Shown in pieces: positions 34,401 through 46,839 of a stretch of 64,000 nt of DNA. The position numbers and the translations under genes were made by a program. The stretch covers positions 11,220,001 through 11,284,000 of the forward strand of contig CM060734.1 in assembly GCA_030704615.1 (NCBI GenBank). The letters run 5' to 3'. Source of the stretch: Takakia lepidozioides (lineage: Eukaryota; Streptophyta; Takakiopsida; Takakiales; Takakiaceae). The notes under the pieces were generated by a model. That model saw nothing but the letters and a program-made list of their open reading frames with translations, made no database searches and was not told the origin of the DNA. Numbering within the stretch: position 1 is the first letter of the stretch; the number at the start of each line of letters is the position of its first letter.

Positions 34401-35786
34401 GCCAACCACTCAATGCCTTTCCTGGCCATTGAGCAAGGAAACAACCGGATCTTCTCCTGATCTGTTGCTTCGTTGTAAATGGTGTACATGTTCTCAAATT
34501 GATTGAAATGAATATCTGGATCAGATTTCCCATCGTATAAAGGAAATGGTGGTCTGGTTTTGCTTGTTGCTAAAGCCATCGGTGCTGCTGGTGCAACTGG
34601 TGCTGCAGTTTGTCCAAACTGAAACGGTCCAGCTGCTGTTGAGGGTGTTGGTGTTGGGACTGTCACTACTAAGGGTGTTGCTGGTGTTTGTCTTCCAAAC
34701 AGAGATTCAAAACTCGGAGGTCCTTGTCCCAAAGATAGCCTCCTACCAGCAGCTGTCCCTACTAAGCTTAATGAATCTTTAAAAGATTTGAGTGCGGTTC
34801 GGGTTATCCTTTCTGGAGAAGCAGTTTCACTTCTATCACCTTCTTCACTTAAGATATTCTCAAACTTTTCTTCCAATATTTCAGCAAAACCTCGATTTGG
34901 ACTTGTTACCGTAGAGGGTCCTTCAGATCTTTCTTGTGGTAACCATTCACCAAGTGTATTACTTGCAACTCCTTCTGGTGTAGTGTTCTCACTTTCCGGA
35001 GATCTGATTTCCTGATCTTCTGGTTTATCACTGTCAATTTGTCTTGATGCCTCTCCTTGAATAATATTCAAGTTCTGTAATTCAGGGAACTCTTTTCTCA
35101 AAGGAGCTTCCATTTCTGCAGCATATTTCTCTATTCTTTCAGCTCTGTCTTGCTTAGCTTTTTCCTTATTTTCTTCATTCATTCCCACATCATATATAAA
35201 ATTCCTTTTCAGTACCCTTTCATAAGCCTTGGTATGTCAGTAAAGAAAATTATAGTGGTCTCTACCCTTTCTCCAAGATTACACCATCATGCCATAATCC
35301 GTAGTACGACTTAATTTTCCTTTACTGATTGATCACCAATCTTTTAATAGGCACAATAATACCATTTGTCTTTCTCAGTGTATCTGACTTGTAACAAGTC
35401 TTTGGGTATCCAGTACTCTACTGCTTTTATGATCATATGACTGAACATCCTTCCCTGAAGATATAACTAGTGTATCAAACTTTTCTGATCGGTAATAGAG
35501 TAATCAATAAAGCTAGACAAGATAGCCATTCCTCACTTCTGATTCTACATTCCCAAGGTGCTCGTGCAATACTGATCACTCCTCCCTTTAATCTTCTTTC
35601 GCAATTGAAAGAAAGATCTTCTGTTGTATTGCTACTGGTACGCCATGAAATTTTCCCAAGAATGTTTTTCATTCCTTTGCTTCTGTTGACTCGTTCTTTC
35701 GTGATTTCAAGAAATCACTGAGTAGCCATCCTTCCTTGAGTGCTCTGGAACTCAACATACCGTTAGTCCCCAGTATGGTCGCCAAA
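31483..35786 (-). pseudogene. Ty3/gypsy retrotransposon K, gag to integrase
   Basis: Minus strand. Gag starts near 35188 (MGMNEENKEKAKQDRAERIE), with LRLFPCS-type capsid residues, a knuckle CHYCKKEGHWKHEC near 33610, and a protease with LIDGGSGVNIM near 33010. The reverse-transcriptase stretch is badly damaged (32364-31830). The integrase core has LDFVGSIKP, then VSDQGSHF and STAYYPQGNG, ending at 31483. Several frameshifts and stops. It differs from T1/T2 in gag and primer site. Confidence 0.85.
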
Positions 35787-36674
35787 TGTTAACCGCTGGT
35801 TGATGACTTAGACAAAACAGACTCTCATCACTACTGCCCATTTCCCAAGACATGCAACAGAGGTTGTCCGACGGTATGCCTTCGGAAACGATTACAGAGT
35901 AATCGTTTAAGGTTAGCTAAAACATGACAGTCTTATGAATCAACATCTATGTAGGTTGCTTAATCCTACTGATTAAGCCCGGCATGCAGTCCAATTAACC
36001 TAAAGACCTTAGTCAGAAAGGCTGAAGCCTCTTTGTTCATACAACAAGACAGTATACGAGACAACCAAGAGCTATTCTGAGATGATGCACATTCTCTCCA
36101 TCTCACGTTCTCTCATAATGCACATTCTTTCCATCTCACAATCACTCTATACAGAGATGCTTGGAATAGCATGGCTTTACTTCAGAGTCATCACATCATA
36201 GCACAAGTACACATTGAATCGCTATGATTCCACACCGATACACTCATACATCCTAAGTTGCGTGCAGTCCTTTTATACTATGCTTGAAAGAGCCGTTTAC
36301 AGCCTGCGGTCATTAATGACCGTTGCCTAACTGCCTACGCAACCTAAAAGGTTTGCCAAAAAGTGGCCCGTGGTCGTGGTCAGGACTCGTGGTCGTGTGC
36401 CTATCGTGGTACATGGGTCACGGCCTCTCACTAACCCTACTAGTAAAGCCTATGCTAGCGTGGTCGTGTGACATGGTGGTTCACGGCCCACGGCTGCTAT
36501 ACTACCCACTACTGCTCCTTGTGGTAGTGTTCCCGTGCTTTGCTACTGCTAAGTGCCGAGCACTTAGCCTTTTCTGCCTCGTGGCCGGGTAGTATGAAGT
36601 AAATCACTACCCGCCATGTACCTTCGTGGCTTTAGCTGCCCTGCCCTCGTGGCACTAACACTTAGCCGTTATCA
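35787..36674 (-). mobile_element. LTR of element K
   Basis: 888 bases with inverted ends TGTTAACCGC and GCCGTTATCA. On the minus strand it is followed by TT and TGGCGACCATACTGGGG, a plausible tRNA primer site different from that of T1/T2. No second LTR was found. Confidence 0.7.
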
Positions 36675-36800
36675 GCAAGCTCTCCTCGAATGTCAGTTTT
36701 GATGGTGATGGCATGTTTCGCGAGTTTCCTGTCGATTTCCAGCATCATGGTTTCATGGCCCTTGTGGGGGCCAGAGTCAGTTTTGATTCTTACAGAGTTT

Positions 36801-37569
36801 GAGGTTAGCTATTTCATGAGATGAGCGGCATGAGCGGCATGAGCGGCATAGCAAGACAATCGGTTTTCATGAGCAGAAGTACAAATTTCAAAAATTAAAA
36901 ACATTATAAAACATTAATTTAATGCAATGTGTCAGAAAAATCAAATATATTATTCGGCACCTTGAAGGGAAAATTATAGTTTTGAGAGTTGTGCTCATGA
37001 TATTTCGTCTTCCGCTCATGCCAATTCCCAGCGGCATGTGCAAAAATGGCGCCGAATTTCGCGGTAATAGGGTCCGTAACCGGAAAGAACCGCGACGTAT
37101 TTCGCGGTAATAGGTATCTCTGGCGAAAAATGGTGCCGAATTCCGCGGCTATAGGTCACCTCAGGACAGGTGTGTAAGCCCAAAATTTGGAAATGTGGCG
37201 CCGAATTTCGGTACATGGTGCCGGGGATTGCACAGATGTTGGGCAGTTCTGGGCCATGTAACTAGAAATTCGGCGCCATTTTTCCAGACATCGATCCCGA
37301 GCATGTTCGGACTTAGCCAGTTTTCGGCCCAAAATAGGGAAATTCGGCGCCATTTTTCCAGACACAGGGGTACCAGTGCATGTTGGGACTTAGCCAGTTT
37401 TCAGCCCAAAATAGAGAAATTCGGCGCCATTTTTCCAGAAATGGCCCCACAACTGCTTCTGTTGGATCTCAGTTTGAATGGAATATTGCCTCATTCCAGG
37501 AGTTTTGGGGTGCATTTCATTACACTACAAATACATGAAAATGCAATTGAAAATATCCATATGGAGGAT
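36801..37569. repeat. Terminal region of copy I with CGGYRCCG palindromes
   Basis: Same start (GAGGTTAGCTATTTCATGA) and order as copy H. Tandem GAGCGGCAT units occur at 36823-36850. Imperfect palindromes lie near 37041-37062, 37123-37146, 37189-37209, 37265-37285, 37338-37359 and 37416-37436, with a GGCGCC or GGTGCC centre and arms derived from GGAAATTCGG. No SINE insertion. Confidence 0.75.
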
Positions 37570-38343
37570 TCCCTTTGCCCCATCAATGATTTCTGAAATC
37601 CCTAAGGAGGAGTTTGTGCAACTCGTTCACGCTCAACGCCGGTGCATGAATAAAGTCATCAATAGTCACGTTCATCCTCAACCTCTTCAGGTAAATGTAA
37701 TACAGATGCTTGCACGGATAATACTTTGAACCCTTCTTTGCTTCCATCAACGAGAAGTCCGTACAATTGCAAGTAGGCTCCACTCCAATCGTAATTGTGT
37801 ATACATCGTCGCGTACAGCCGAGCTCGCCGTTGCCATCCGATAAACACGCCCAAGGCTGGGTGGAGGTACGTCCACGGAGCTCTGAATAGTGCAAGCCAT
37901 CCCAAGAGCATTGGCAATCCGAGTCTCATTCAACTTGTTGGGAGGGTGTCGTCTCTTCACTTTTCCGAATCGCATTGTGGGATGTGCAGAATTGTCCAAT
38001 CCGTCTCTACTGGACCGAGCAGTCTGCAATGGCTGGGTCTGAGGAACTGGAAATGCGTGGGCCGGACGTCTGTGCGTTGCACCATTCGAAATCCTGCTGC
38101 AGATTGAGCATCCGCCTCATTCTGAGAGAGGCTGCAACCCGGTGCAACAGGCCAGACGCCCGGAGGCTCTAGCATTCCCTGAATCCCGTACTTGGGCTTG
38201 TCAAATACACATGTTATTATGTCGTGCCTATAGAACCAAAACGTCTGCGTTGTGGCATGAGCAAATGTGGGAGTTAAAAATCTGTCGCTGAAACAAGGTG
38301 CAGGTACAGCACCGTGTGGGTTCCTCCGAATCATCTCACCACA
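37570..38343 (-). pseudogene. SWIM-domain 3' end of a transposase, copy I
   Basis: Minus strand: ARCGEMIRRNPHGAVPAPCF and HTFWFYRHD-type residues, and a complete SWIM finger CNCTDF..YPCKHLYYIYLKRL, ending FRNH. Closest to copy H. A frameshift separates the two halves near 37990. Cut at 38343 by element T2. Confidence 0.8.
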
Positions 38344-41300
38344 GCGTGCTCCGCTTGCTTTTTGTACTCGCTCCGGTTTTGTTGGCATGTGGTGCATGTC
38401 TTGACATACTCCTCTGCCTCCTCCCTCAGTTTGGGCCAGAAATACTCTTTCTTCAAGAGTGACGCAGTGCGCTTGGCTCCGCCGTGGCCCGCAAGCGGGC
38501 TATCATGGCATTCTCTCAAGAGGCTATCTCGGATCCCTCCCTTCGGCACGTAGAGACGTTTTTGCTTATACCGGAGCAGTCCATTTTGCAAGTGGAACTG
38601 CGATTTACCCCCCATCCTCAAGTCCTGCATCGCGGACTTTGCCAGCTCATCCTTCCGGCAAGCCTTCCGGATCTTCCTTTGGAGCGCCGTCTCGCCCTTG
38701 TACACCAACAAGAGCTGTTGCTTTCTACTTAAAGCATCGGCCACCACGTTGTCTCGTCCCGGTTTGTACTGGATATCCACGTCGAACACCGCCAAAGTAT
38801 CTTGCCACTTAAGTTGTTTTGGGGACAACTTGGGCTGCGTGGCAAAATACTGCACCGTGACATTGTCCATGAACACCTTCACTGGGTTGGAACCAACATA
38901 GTGGCACCAAAGCTCGAGGCAATGCACCACCACCTTCATCTCTTTTTTGTGCGTCGGCCACCGTCGCTCCACTTCATTCAGTTTCTTACTTTCGTAAGCC
39001 ACTGGACGTCCATCTTGCATAAGTACACCCCCAATCGTGAAGTCCGACGCATCTGTATGAATCTCAAATGGACGATCGAACTCCGGGATTTTCAAGACTG
39101 GAGCTTCCGCCATCCGCTGCTTCAATTCAGCAAAAGCTTGGCCACAAAATGTATTCCATTCCCAGACTTTGGATTTACACAAAAGGTCCGACAACGGCCC
39201 CGCGATCTTGGCGAAATTTCTCACATACTTCCGGTAATAGGAGGTGAGTCCTAGGAAGGATCACACTCCCGGGACCGAAGTCGGAGGCTCCCAGTCCAAG
39301 ATCGCCCTCACCTTTCTGTCATCCATTTTGATCCCATCCTGTGTAATCACATGCCCCAGGAACTCCACTTTTGTGACCCCGAATTTGCACTTTGAAGCTT
39401 TGGCATACAGCTTCCATTCTCGCAATTTTTGGAACACCCTTTTTAGGTGCTCCAGGTGTTCTTCCTTTGTTTTCGAGTACACCAAGATGTCGTCGATGTA
39501 CACGATCACAAAGTCATCCAACCACTCCTAGAATAGGCTGTTCATCAGCGTGCTAAATGTCGCTGGTGCATTGGTGAGCCCAAAAGGCATCACCAAGAAC
39601 TCATATGAACCATACCTTGTCCTGCACGCGGTCTTCTCCTCATCTCCTTCCGCCACCCGAATTTGATGATAGCCGGAGCGCAAGTCGATCCGGCTGAAAT
39701 ACTTCGCTCATGCCAACCGATCGAAGAGGTCGTCGATCCTTGGCAAAGGGTATCGGTTTTTGATAGTCACCTTATTCAGAGCCCTGTAATCGACACACAT
39801 CCGCAGCGTCCCATCCTTCTTGTCTGCAAATAGCACCGGGGCTCCGTAAGGTGACTTACTCGGCCGGATATACCCCTTTGACATTAGATCCTTGAGCTGA
39901 GTCTTCAGCTCGACCAACTCTCTGTGGCTCAACCGGTAGGGCGCCTTGGCAGGCGGTTCCGATCCCGGTATCACCTCAATCTTGTGGTCAACTCCTCTTC
40001 GCGGTGGCAAGCCGCTTGGTAAATCCTCCGGCATCACATCCTGGTATTTCTCCAAAATCCCCTTGATCCAATCTGGGCTCGGCTCCCCATCGCCTTCTCC
40101 TTTCACTTCTCTAATGTAAAGCAAAAATTGGGGCTCGTGTGCCTCCTCCACGGCCCACTCCTTTGCTGACAGAAGGTTTATTCGCCCTCCCACGGATTTG
40201 GGCGTTTCCGACACTCGTAAAACCTCGCCACCATTCCCACATGGCAGCGTGACTACTCTCTTGCGGCCATCTATGACCGCTCCGGATTTGCTCAAAAAGG
40301 TCATCCCCAAAATGAGATCCACTCCATCGATCTCGCAGATGGTGAAGTTCTCACGTCCCTCCCAACTCCCCAGTTGAAGAGGAACATCAAACGCCAACCT
40401 TGTCGCCAACTGTGGTTCTCTTTTGGCAGAACGCACCTCAATAGAGGCCCCCACATCACTTGTCGGGAGTCCCAACTTTCGCGCCGCCGCCGGCGTCATG
40501 AAAGAGTGCGACGCTCCTGTGTCCACCAACAACGACACGTTAGTTCCGGATATTATCCCATCCACGAACAATAACTGACTCCTTTTACGCAGGGCGCCAG
40601 TTTCCTGATACAACTCACAAGAATAGTTGCATACCTTGCAAGTCCTGGCGACCACCGCTTCCACCAAGCGACTGATGGTATCTTCCGACAGCTCCGTGGT
40701 TGCCCGAGTCATGTTCAATTGTCGAGGTTTTGTGCACTTCTTGGCCATGTGCCCGGGCTCCCCGCAATTGAAACACACTCCATCAAAGGTCGCCTTCTGT
40801 CCGCCATAAGCCGCTCCACCCGCTTTTCCTTTCGAAGCACCGGGTGCCGCCTTGACGTGTGAAGGCCCTCCCTTCGATTTCCACGTGCCATTGTCGCTGC
40901 GTGGCCTATCCCACTTCTTTTCGGTCGGGAGGAGTCACCTTCCCGCCGGGTCTTCTTGTGGTTCAGCTCCGTACGGCCTTGTCTCTCACCCCTAGGGACA
41001 TCCGAGAAACATTCAGCCCTCTCAATTGCCTCGTTCAAAGTCTTGGGTGGCTTCTCCTCCAACTTCCGCCTGGCCCATGGGGCCAGTCCCGCCACAAAGT
41101 TGAAGACCATTTTTGGTTCTGCCATGTCCGCGACTTCGAGCAACAACACATTGAAAGCCTGGACATACCCCCGAATGTCATCTGTTTGCTTCAAATTCCT
41201 CATCTTGTCCCGAGCAAGCCAGGACGCGTTGAGGGGCACAAACTGTCTCTTCATCAATTCGTTGAACCCACTCCAGTCCAAGGTTTCCGGGCTTGGACCT

Positions 41301-41849
41301 CGGTCGTGAAGGCGTTTCTGCCACCATTGTTGAGCATAGCCCCTCAAATAGGTGGGAGCCACTTCCACCCGATCCTCGTCACTCAACTTGGCCGCCCGGA
41401 AGTACTGCTCTAGCTCCAGGAGCCAGGTGTTGAGTGTTTTCCGATTTCGGACGCCCTCGAAGGTGCCGGGTTCCTTAGGCTTCACCTTAAACTTTGCCTT
41501 AGTGGAAGTGGCATTAGCCGCCTTCAACACGTCTTTCAACGTCCCGCCAAACTGCGCCAACAACCCTTCCCAAAAGGCTGCCGGCATGGGAGGCATCTGT
41601 TGGTTGGTCGGAGCTCTCACGGATTCCTCGGGCTCCGAGTCCTCGGATTCCTCCCGCTCTTGAGCGGCCTCGCTTTCAGAAACCTGCGTCGCTTCCTCAA
41701 ACGACCGCTTCGGTGACACGTCGCCCCCATCGGGCTCACCAGGATCATCATCTTTTGGGCCGTTCCGCTTTCGCTTTGGCTTGCCCGACCCCATGATGAG
41801 GCCAATCCCAAGGACGATCGCGTACTGAACTCTAAGCTCTGATACCAAG
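38344..41849 (-). pseudogene. Ty3/gypsy retrotransposon T2, gag to integrase N-terminus
   Basis: Minus strand. Gag starts near 41791; the frame from there holds SGFNELMKRQFVPLNASWLA and a zinc knuckle [14 protein letters not shown] at 40778. Protease [13 protein letters not shown] is intact. Reverse transcriptase has [19 protein letters not shown] and [13 protein letters not shown]. RNase H has EIHTDASDFTIGG, VFMDN and NVVADALSRK. The integrase H2C2 finger (AGHGGAK..CTTCQQN) ends at 38344. Stops near 39706, 39531 and 39255 and a gag frameshift disable it. It is better preserved than T1. No second LTR. Confidence 0.9.
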
Positions 41850-42579
41850 TGTCGCGCACCTCACTTCGATAAGCTCCTCTTCAAGTCATAGTTACTCGCT
41901 TTGATGCGCGCGCCTGACTCCCAACCTGGCCGCCCGGGCCAACTTGGAGCTTCGGCTGCTCACCGGGACATAACGGTCCCCCTTTGCTTCCCACTAAACC
42001 CTCCACCTATTTGGGACTAGGAGAATTCCCTTTGGTAGATGGCAGTCCGGAACAACTCCCCACTCTTTGGTCGCTTTCCGGCTCGCTTGCTTACTCACTA
42101 GTTTTTGGTCACCAACGGGCTTGCACCGTTCTCGGGGTCACTACTCCCCTTATATATACTTCTGTAGCTGTCCGCGGGGGTTTCACAACCAGCCATTCCA
42201 TTTTATGGCGAACCACCACGAAAACCCTCGACTCCCGGTGATGAGTCGCGGTGAGTCTTGGCCCACTCACTACGGCCCCTATGGACCGTGATGAGTCCCA
42301 AGACTCCCCACGACTCCCACCACGAGGTCTCCACCCCCATGGTGAGTCCTATGCCACCCCCACTAAGTCCCGCTAAGATACCACCACCCCTTGTGGAGCC
42401 ACCCCCACCGCAACCCGGTGTGCGGGGCTCCACCTAGTGAGCGCCTCCGCCTCCTTGGGTGCCTTGGGCACTCAAGGGTGCTTCAGCCCCCCCATACCTA
42501 TCGCTGTTGCTGCCCCCACCACAGAGGCAACCCCTCATGTGTCCCGACCCCCTTGCCCTCAAGGCAAAGGGCCGCGACA
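41850..42579 (-). mobile_element. 5' LTR of T2
   Basis: 730 bases, ends TGTCGCG and CGCGACA, related to the T1 LTR at 18962-19677. The tRNA-iMet primer site lies at 41835-41847 with one change from the T1 site. Confidence 0.9.
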
Positions 42580-42674
42580 GCGATGATCACAGCTTATGCA
42601 CAACAGGGGCGCGGGATGGAGGCTTTGGAGACCTATGAGCAGATGATGAGGGAAGAGGTGACTTAGCCCGACTT
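42580..42674 (+). pseudogene. Pentatricopeptide-repeat (PPR) remnant
   Basis: Begins at the LTR edge with AMITAYAQQGRGMEALETYE, the signature of one plant PPR motif (AYAQxGxxxEAL..(F/Y)xxM), then a stop. About 27 codons remain. It suggests T2 inserted into, or next to, a PPR gene fragment. Confidence 0.6.
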
Positions 42675-43260
42675 GTTTCAGCCTGTTTTGACCTCTCATC
42701 AGGCTCAGCCCTGAATTTGCATATTGAGTTCTGTAAGTTAGCTCGTAGGGTGGATGTGTGGTGGTTTGTGGTGAGGGCACCTCCTTCTTTGACCTCTTTC
42801 AGCCTGTTTTGCCCTCTCATCAGGGTCATCCCTGAATTTGCATATTGAATTCTGTAAGTTAGCTCGTAGGGTGGATTGTGGTGGTTTGTGGTGAGGGCAC
42901 CTCCTTCTTCGACCTATTTCAACCTGTTTTGCCCTCTCATCAGACTCGGCCCTGAATTTGCATATTGAATGTTGTAAGTTAGCTTGTAGGGTGGATGTGT
43001 GGTGGTTTGTGGTGTGGGCACCTTCTTCTTCGACTTGTTTCAGCCTGTTTTGACCTCTCATCAAGCTCAGCCCTGAATTTGCATATTGAATTCTGTAAGT
43101 TAGCTCGTAGGGTGGATCTATGGTACTGGTTTATGGTGACGGCACCTTCTTCTTTGACTTGTTTCAGCCTATTTTGTCCTCTCATCTGCAAGCTCAGCCC
43201 TGAATTTGCATATTGAGTTCTGTAAGTTAGTTCGTTGGGTGGATGTGTGGTGGTTTGGAG
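42662..43260. repeat. Five-copy tandem repeat, about 120 bases per unit
   Basis: CTGAATTTGCATATTGA recurs at 42711, 42832, 42952, 43073 and 43200, with GTAAGTTAGCTCGTAGGGTGGAT following each time. Because 120 is a multiple of three, the minus strand stays open as a 40-residue repeat (ICKFRAE..RRRCPHHKPPHIH). A diverged sixth unit lies near 43489. Confidence 0.9.
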
Positions 43261-44915
43261 AGGGTTTGGTGTGACTTTGCAAGTTACTGCCGATGTGGCA
43301 GCAGGAAAGTACCCGAAAATAGATAAGAGAGATGAAGAGAAGCTTTGGAATGAACACTTTTCTGACCCCTGTCAATGGTGGGACAATGGGGGTAGATGGT
43401 GAACTGGAAACAGCAGCGGCAGCAGCGCAATTGATAGAACAAGGCACTGTTAATGAAGGTACCTTCTTCAACATATTTGTGGTGAGGGAATTTGCATATT
43501 GAATTCTGTAAGTTAGCTCGTTGGGTGGATCTATGGTGGTTTGGAGTGACTTGGCAAGTTACTGCCGATGTGGCAGCAAGAAAGTACCCAAAAACAGATA
43601 AGAGAGATGAAGAGAAGCTTTGGAAGGGGGTATCATCTTTAACATTAAACATGCATGCCAGATGTCGGAGCATGTATAACACATGCTCATCAATGGACCT
43701 GCAATATGCCTAAACAGATGTGGTCTCGGAGTAAAATGATCACTGATATACTCGTTGTGGGTGTATGCAGAAGTATGTTGAGGTCTATTAGCAAATACCG
43801 AAAGGGTGATTCTGAACATGTTTTTGTCATATGCCTTTTTAATGCAGCTTGTGCCAGCCTAGAAAAGAGGTGAAGACATCATGCAAGCTGGGGTTGTATT
43901 ATGTATAATCTGGAGAATAGCAGGCTAGGTGCAGGAGAACCATATACGACAATTTTTTTTTTAATCTAATCATGGTCGTTACGGACTCATGAGTTTGTGC
44001 ATTGTATGGGATGGTTTTGAGGTATTGTCTTAATACAATGTCACGTGCTCTTCATCATGTTTATTTCTTTTCGTGCTTTGATGGATGGCCTGTATGTTCT
44101 CCAGTCTCAATCACATCCGCAATGGGATGATCACTAGTGGCAGTGTGCAGGGATTGTGTTGGTTGCAATGTTGTAGTAGGGCCATCGTAGCATCTATGTT
44201 GCTATTTGGAGACAGTAGAAATAGTATTGCACATGTATGAACCACAAGTCGCAGCCCCCAAGTCACTGCGGGGTTCTCTGGCCTGTAACTGCCCAACACT
44301 CCTCCACACTCAGATGTTGGCCAAATTTCTGGCAAATCAGTTGCACTGCATGGTAAGCATGGAGTGCCTGGTACCCAACCCACAGTCAAATATATATATC
44401 ACTAGCAAAGTAGTGCATTTCAAACCTCCAGTTGCATCTGTCACTTCAACACTCTCTAGTACTTGCAAGTCATAAAGGCAACCAGCAGACAACTCATCGC
44501 GCCACGTGGTGTGGCCTTAGGCCTGCACGTGGCCACATCCGGAATGTCACGGCAGAGAACACGTGGAGTACCGACACATAGCCACACGGCTGTATGCCCG
44601 GCGTGCAGACCGTGGGGAAGTCACACCCCCCGGTCAAAAGTCCATTTTGGTCAAGGTCCAAGATTCAGTCAACGTTGCGCGCGGCGACGCCATGTGGCCA
44701 CACCTTAAAAATTACCCCCCAGTCGGCGTCACGACTGACTGGAACGACTCCGACCACATAATGACCGGAACGACTGGGCTGTCCGATAGGTCTTATCCTT
44801 TTGGACTCGTAGTCGCCCAGTCATTTTTTGACTGAAACGACTGGGTTTCCAGTCATTTTTTGAGTCGTTATTTCGGCGATTCCTTGTAGTGTGAAAGAGT
44901 GATGAAAGAGGAGAA
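43261..44915. other. Unassigned; local duplication and ACTGG/CCAGT repeats
   Basis: About 80 bases at 43268-43350 (GCAAGTTACTGCCGATGTGG..) recur at 43552-43625. CCAGTCATTTTTTGACTGA and GGAACGACTGG units cluster at 44740-44870. No gene recognised. Confidence 0.4.
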
Positions 44916-46200
44916 ATGAGAGAGAAATATACGGCAAAAAGGGAAAGCTATTTAAAAGCTAACTATCCACGGTACCGGGGAAAGGGAATAGATGTAGGAG
45001 AATCATTGAGTGAACCTCTCAGTCCACCTAAAACAAGGGGATCACCACCTTTATATGAAGATCTTTCTCTGGAACCACACCTTCTTACTCCTTACAGGAA
45101 AGATTGCGAGATTTAGAAAGAGAGGAAGAAAGATCACCTATAGATAATCTAGAAAAGAACCCATGGGCAAGAGATTTGACAGATATCTATGACCAAAGTT
45201 GGCATGGTACACCCAGAGGAGGAACACCAAATTCTCAAACACCTGCCAATGACGAGGATGAGGAGGAGGATGCCGGTGGGAGTACAGACTCTCAACTTGC
45301 AACACATTTAAGTATAGTAAGTGAAACGGAAGAACCTCCGGATATCGGAATCTATAGTGGAAGGGGATCCAGATGTGCATATCAACCAGTTTGAGCACAT
45401 ATGCGTTGTCAACAATGAGAATGATGATGCAGCAAGGTTGAGGATGTTCCCTTGTTCACTAACAAAAAGAGCCATTGAATGGTACGCACAGTTTCCAAAC
45501 AATCATTCTGCTGCATGGAATGATCTACGAACAGCATTCCAAACAAGATTCAGAACCAATAAAACAATAGGAGAAGTCTACAGTGGACTTCAGACATTAA
45601 AACAGAAGAAACATGAAACAGTGGAAGAGTATTTTGAAAAGATGGGCTTGTTAATCAAGCAGTTGGGAGCAGCACCACAGGGAGATCTACAAAAGACATG
45701 GTTCATTAATGGACTAAGACCAGAAATACAGAGAAAGGTAGATATACTACCCAATGACACTCTGGATGAAGCAGTAACCTCTGCTAAAAAAGTAGAATTA
45801 GGCAGAGGATTACGGATGAATGAAAGAAAAGAAGATGAATTAGATGAAGAATCAGATGATGAAGAAGAGATTAAGAAGAAAAAGAAGAAGGGAATATTAG
45901 AGGCAGCCAAAATTGAGAATAAAATTGCGAAGCAATGAAGAAATTTGTTGGTGAGGCAGCAACCAACTGGAGGAAAGGTGTATGGTGTGGCAAGTGCAGT
46001 AATGAATGACATAACATGGCAAAATGTCATGCTAAAGGAAAGTATTGTGCCATACGTGAGATGACTAACCACAATACAGATACTTGTTTCTATAACAGGA
46101 AGAACATAGCACCTCAGGGCAATCGAGCTATAGGTGTGCATCAAGCACAACCACAACATAAAGAAAATCAATATGCAGGACCAAACTTAGGAAATCCTCC
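44916..46200 (+). pseudogene. Ty3/gypsy gag fragment L
   Basis: Plus strand: acidic N-terminal part, a frameshift near 45360, then INQFEHICVVNNENDDAARL, MFPCSLTKRAIEWYAQFPNN, VEEYFEKMGLLIKQLG and TWFINGLRPEIQRKVD, a typical retrotransposon gag core; a Lys/Glu tail; and a Cys/His segment (CHAKGKYC..HNTDTC) in another frame. Closest to the gag of element K. Ends at a GA microsatellite. Confidence 0.8.
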
Positions 46201-46207
46201 TGCAAAC

Positions 46208-46232
46208 AGAGAGAGAGAGAGAGAGAGAGAGA
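46208..46232. repeat. (GA)n microsatellite
   Basis: An uninterrupted GA run at the 3' boundary of gag fragment L. Confidence 0.9.
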
Positions 46233-46839
46233 AGACTCTGGCCGTAGCCGGCGTAACTAAGAGCCACTTCGCCTTACGGCTACTGCCCCCTTTCGGGGTG
46301 GGCCCTATGAAAAGAAAGGTGTCTTGTGGGACACCAAGTAGCCGAGGAGAGAGGGGGGGACTGCTATGAGCCTCCTGGGTTCCTAGGGGGACCCTGGGGG
46401 ACCCAGGGTGCATTAGAAGGGCTAGCTTCGAGTTGGCGTTTGTTGGTGATAATGGCTGTAAAGGAACAGAGTGCTGTGAGGTGGATTGCTTTGAAGCATA
46501 GATGGATTGGGGGAATGGGTATTTTGAAGTGTCGATAGGGGTGGAAGACTGGCCCACTCATAGTCATCACTGCCGGAACCCGGGGTGGCATACACAACGC
46601 CAGTATCAATGATTTACATGATAATGAGTGGGGCGTACTTTTGTCACTTTTCTAAGATTGAATCGTGGGGGTATCGATCTTGGCAGAATGTAAACTCAAT
46701 AAAGTGGATGATGAGTTGCGGGCTCATTTGTACAATGTCTCTCTCCACATTCAAATAGACCAGCTCCGGGGGGAAGGTGGAGCCCGCCTTCCCGCCGCCA
46801 GTCTCTGCTAAATATCTTAGTCATGACTAAATCCATAGG
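46233..46839. other. Unassigned sequence between gag fragment and LINE
   Basis: No gene recognised; it may include the LINE 5' untranslated region. Confidence 0.3.

Noticed and set aside
42738-43191. Repeat-encoded protein on the minus strand
   Set aside because: Open frame follows from a 120-base period; no start context, homologue or splice structure.
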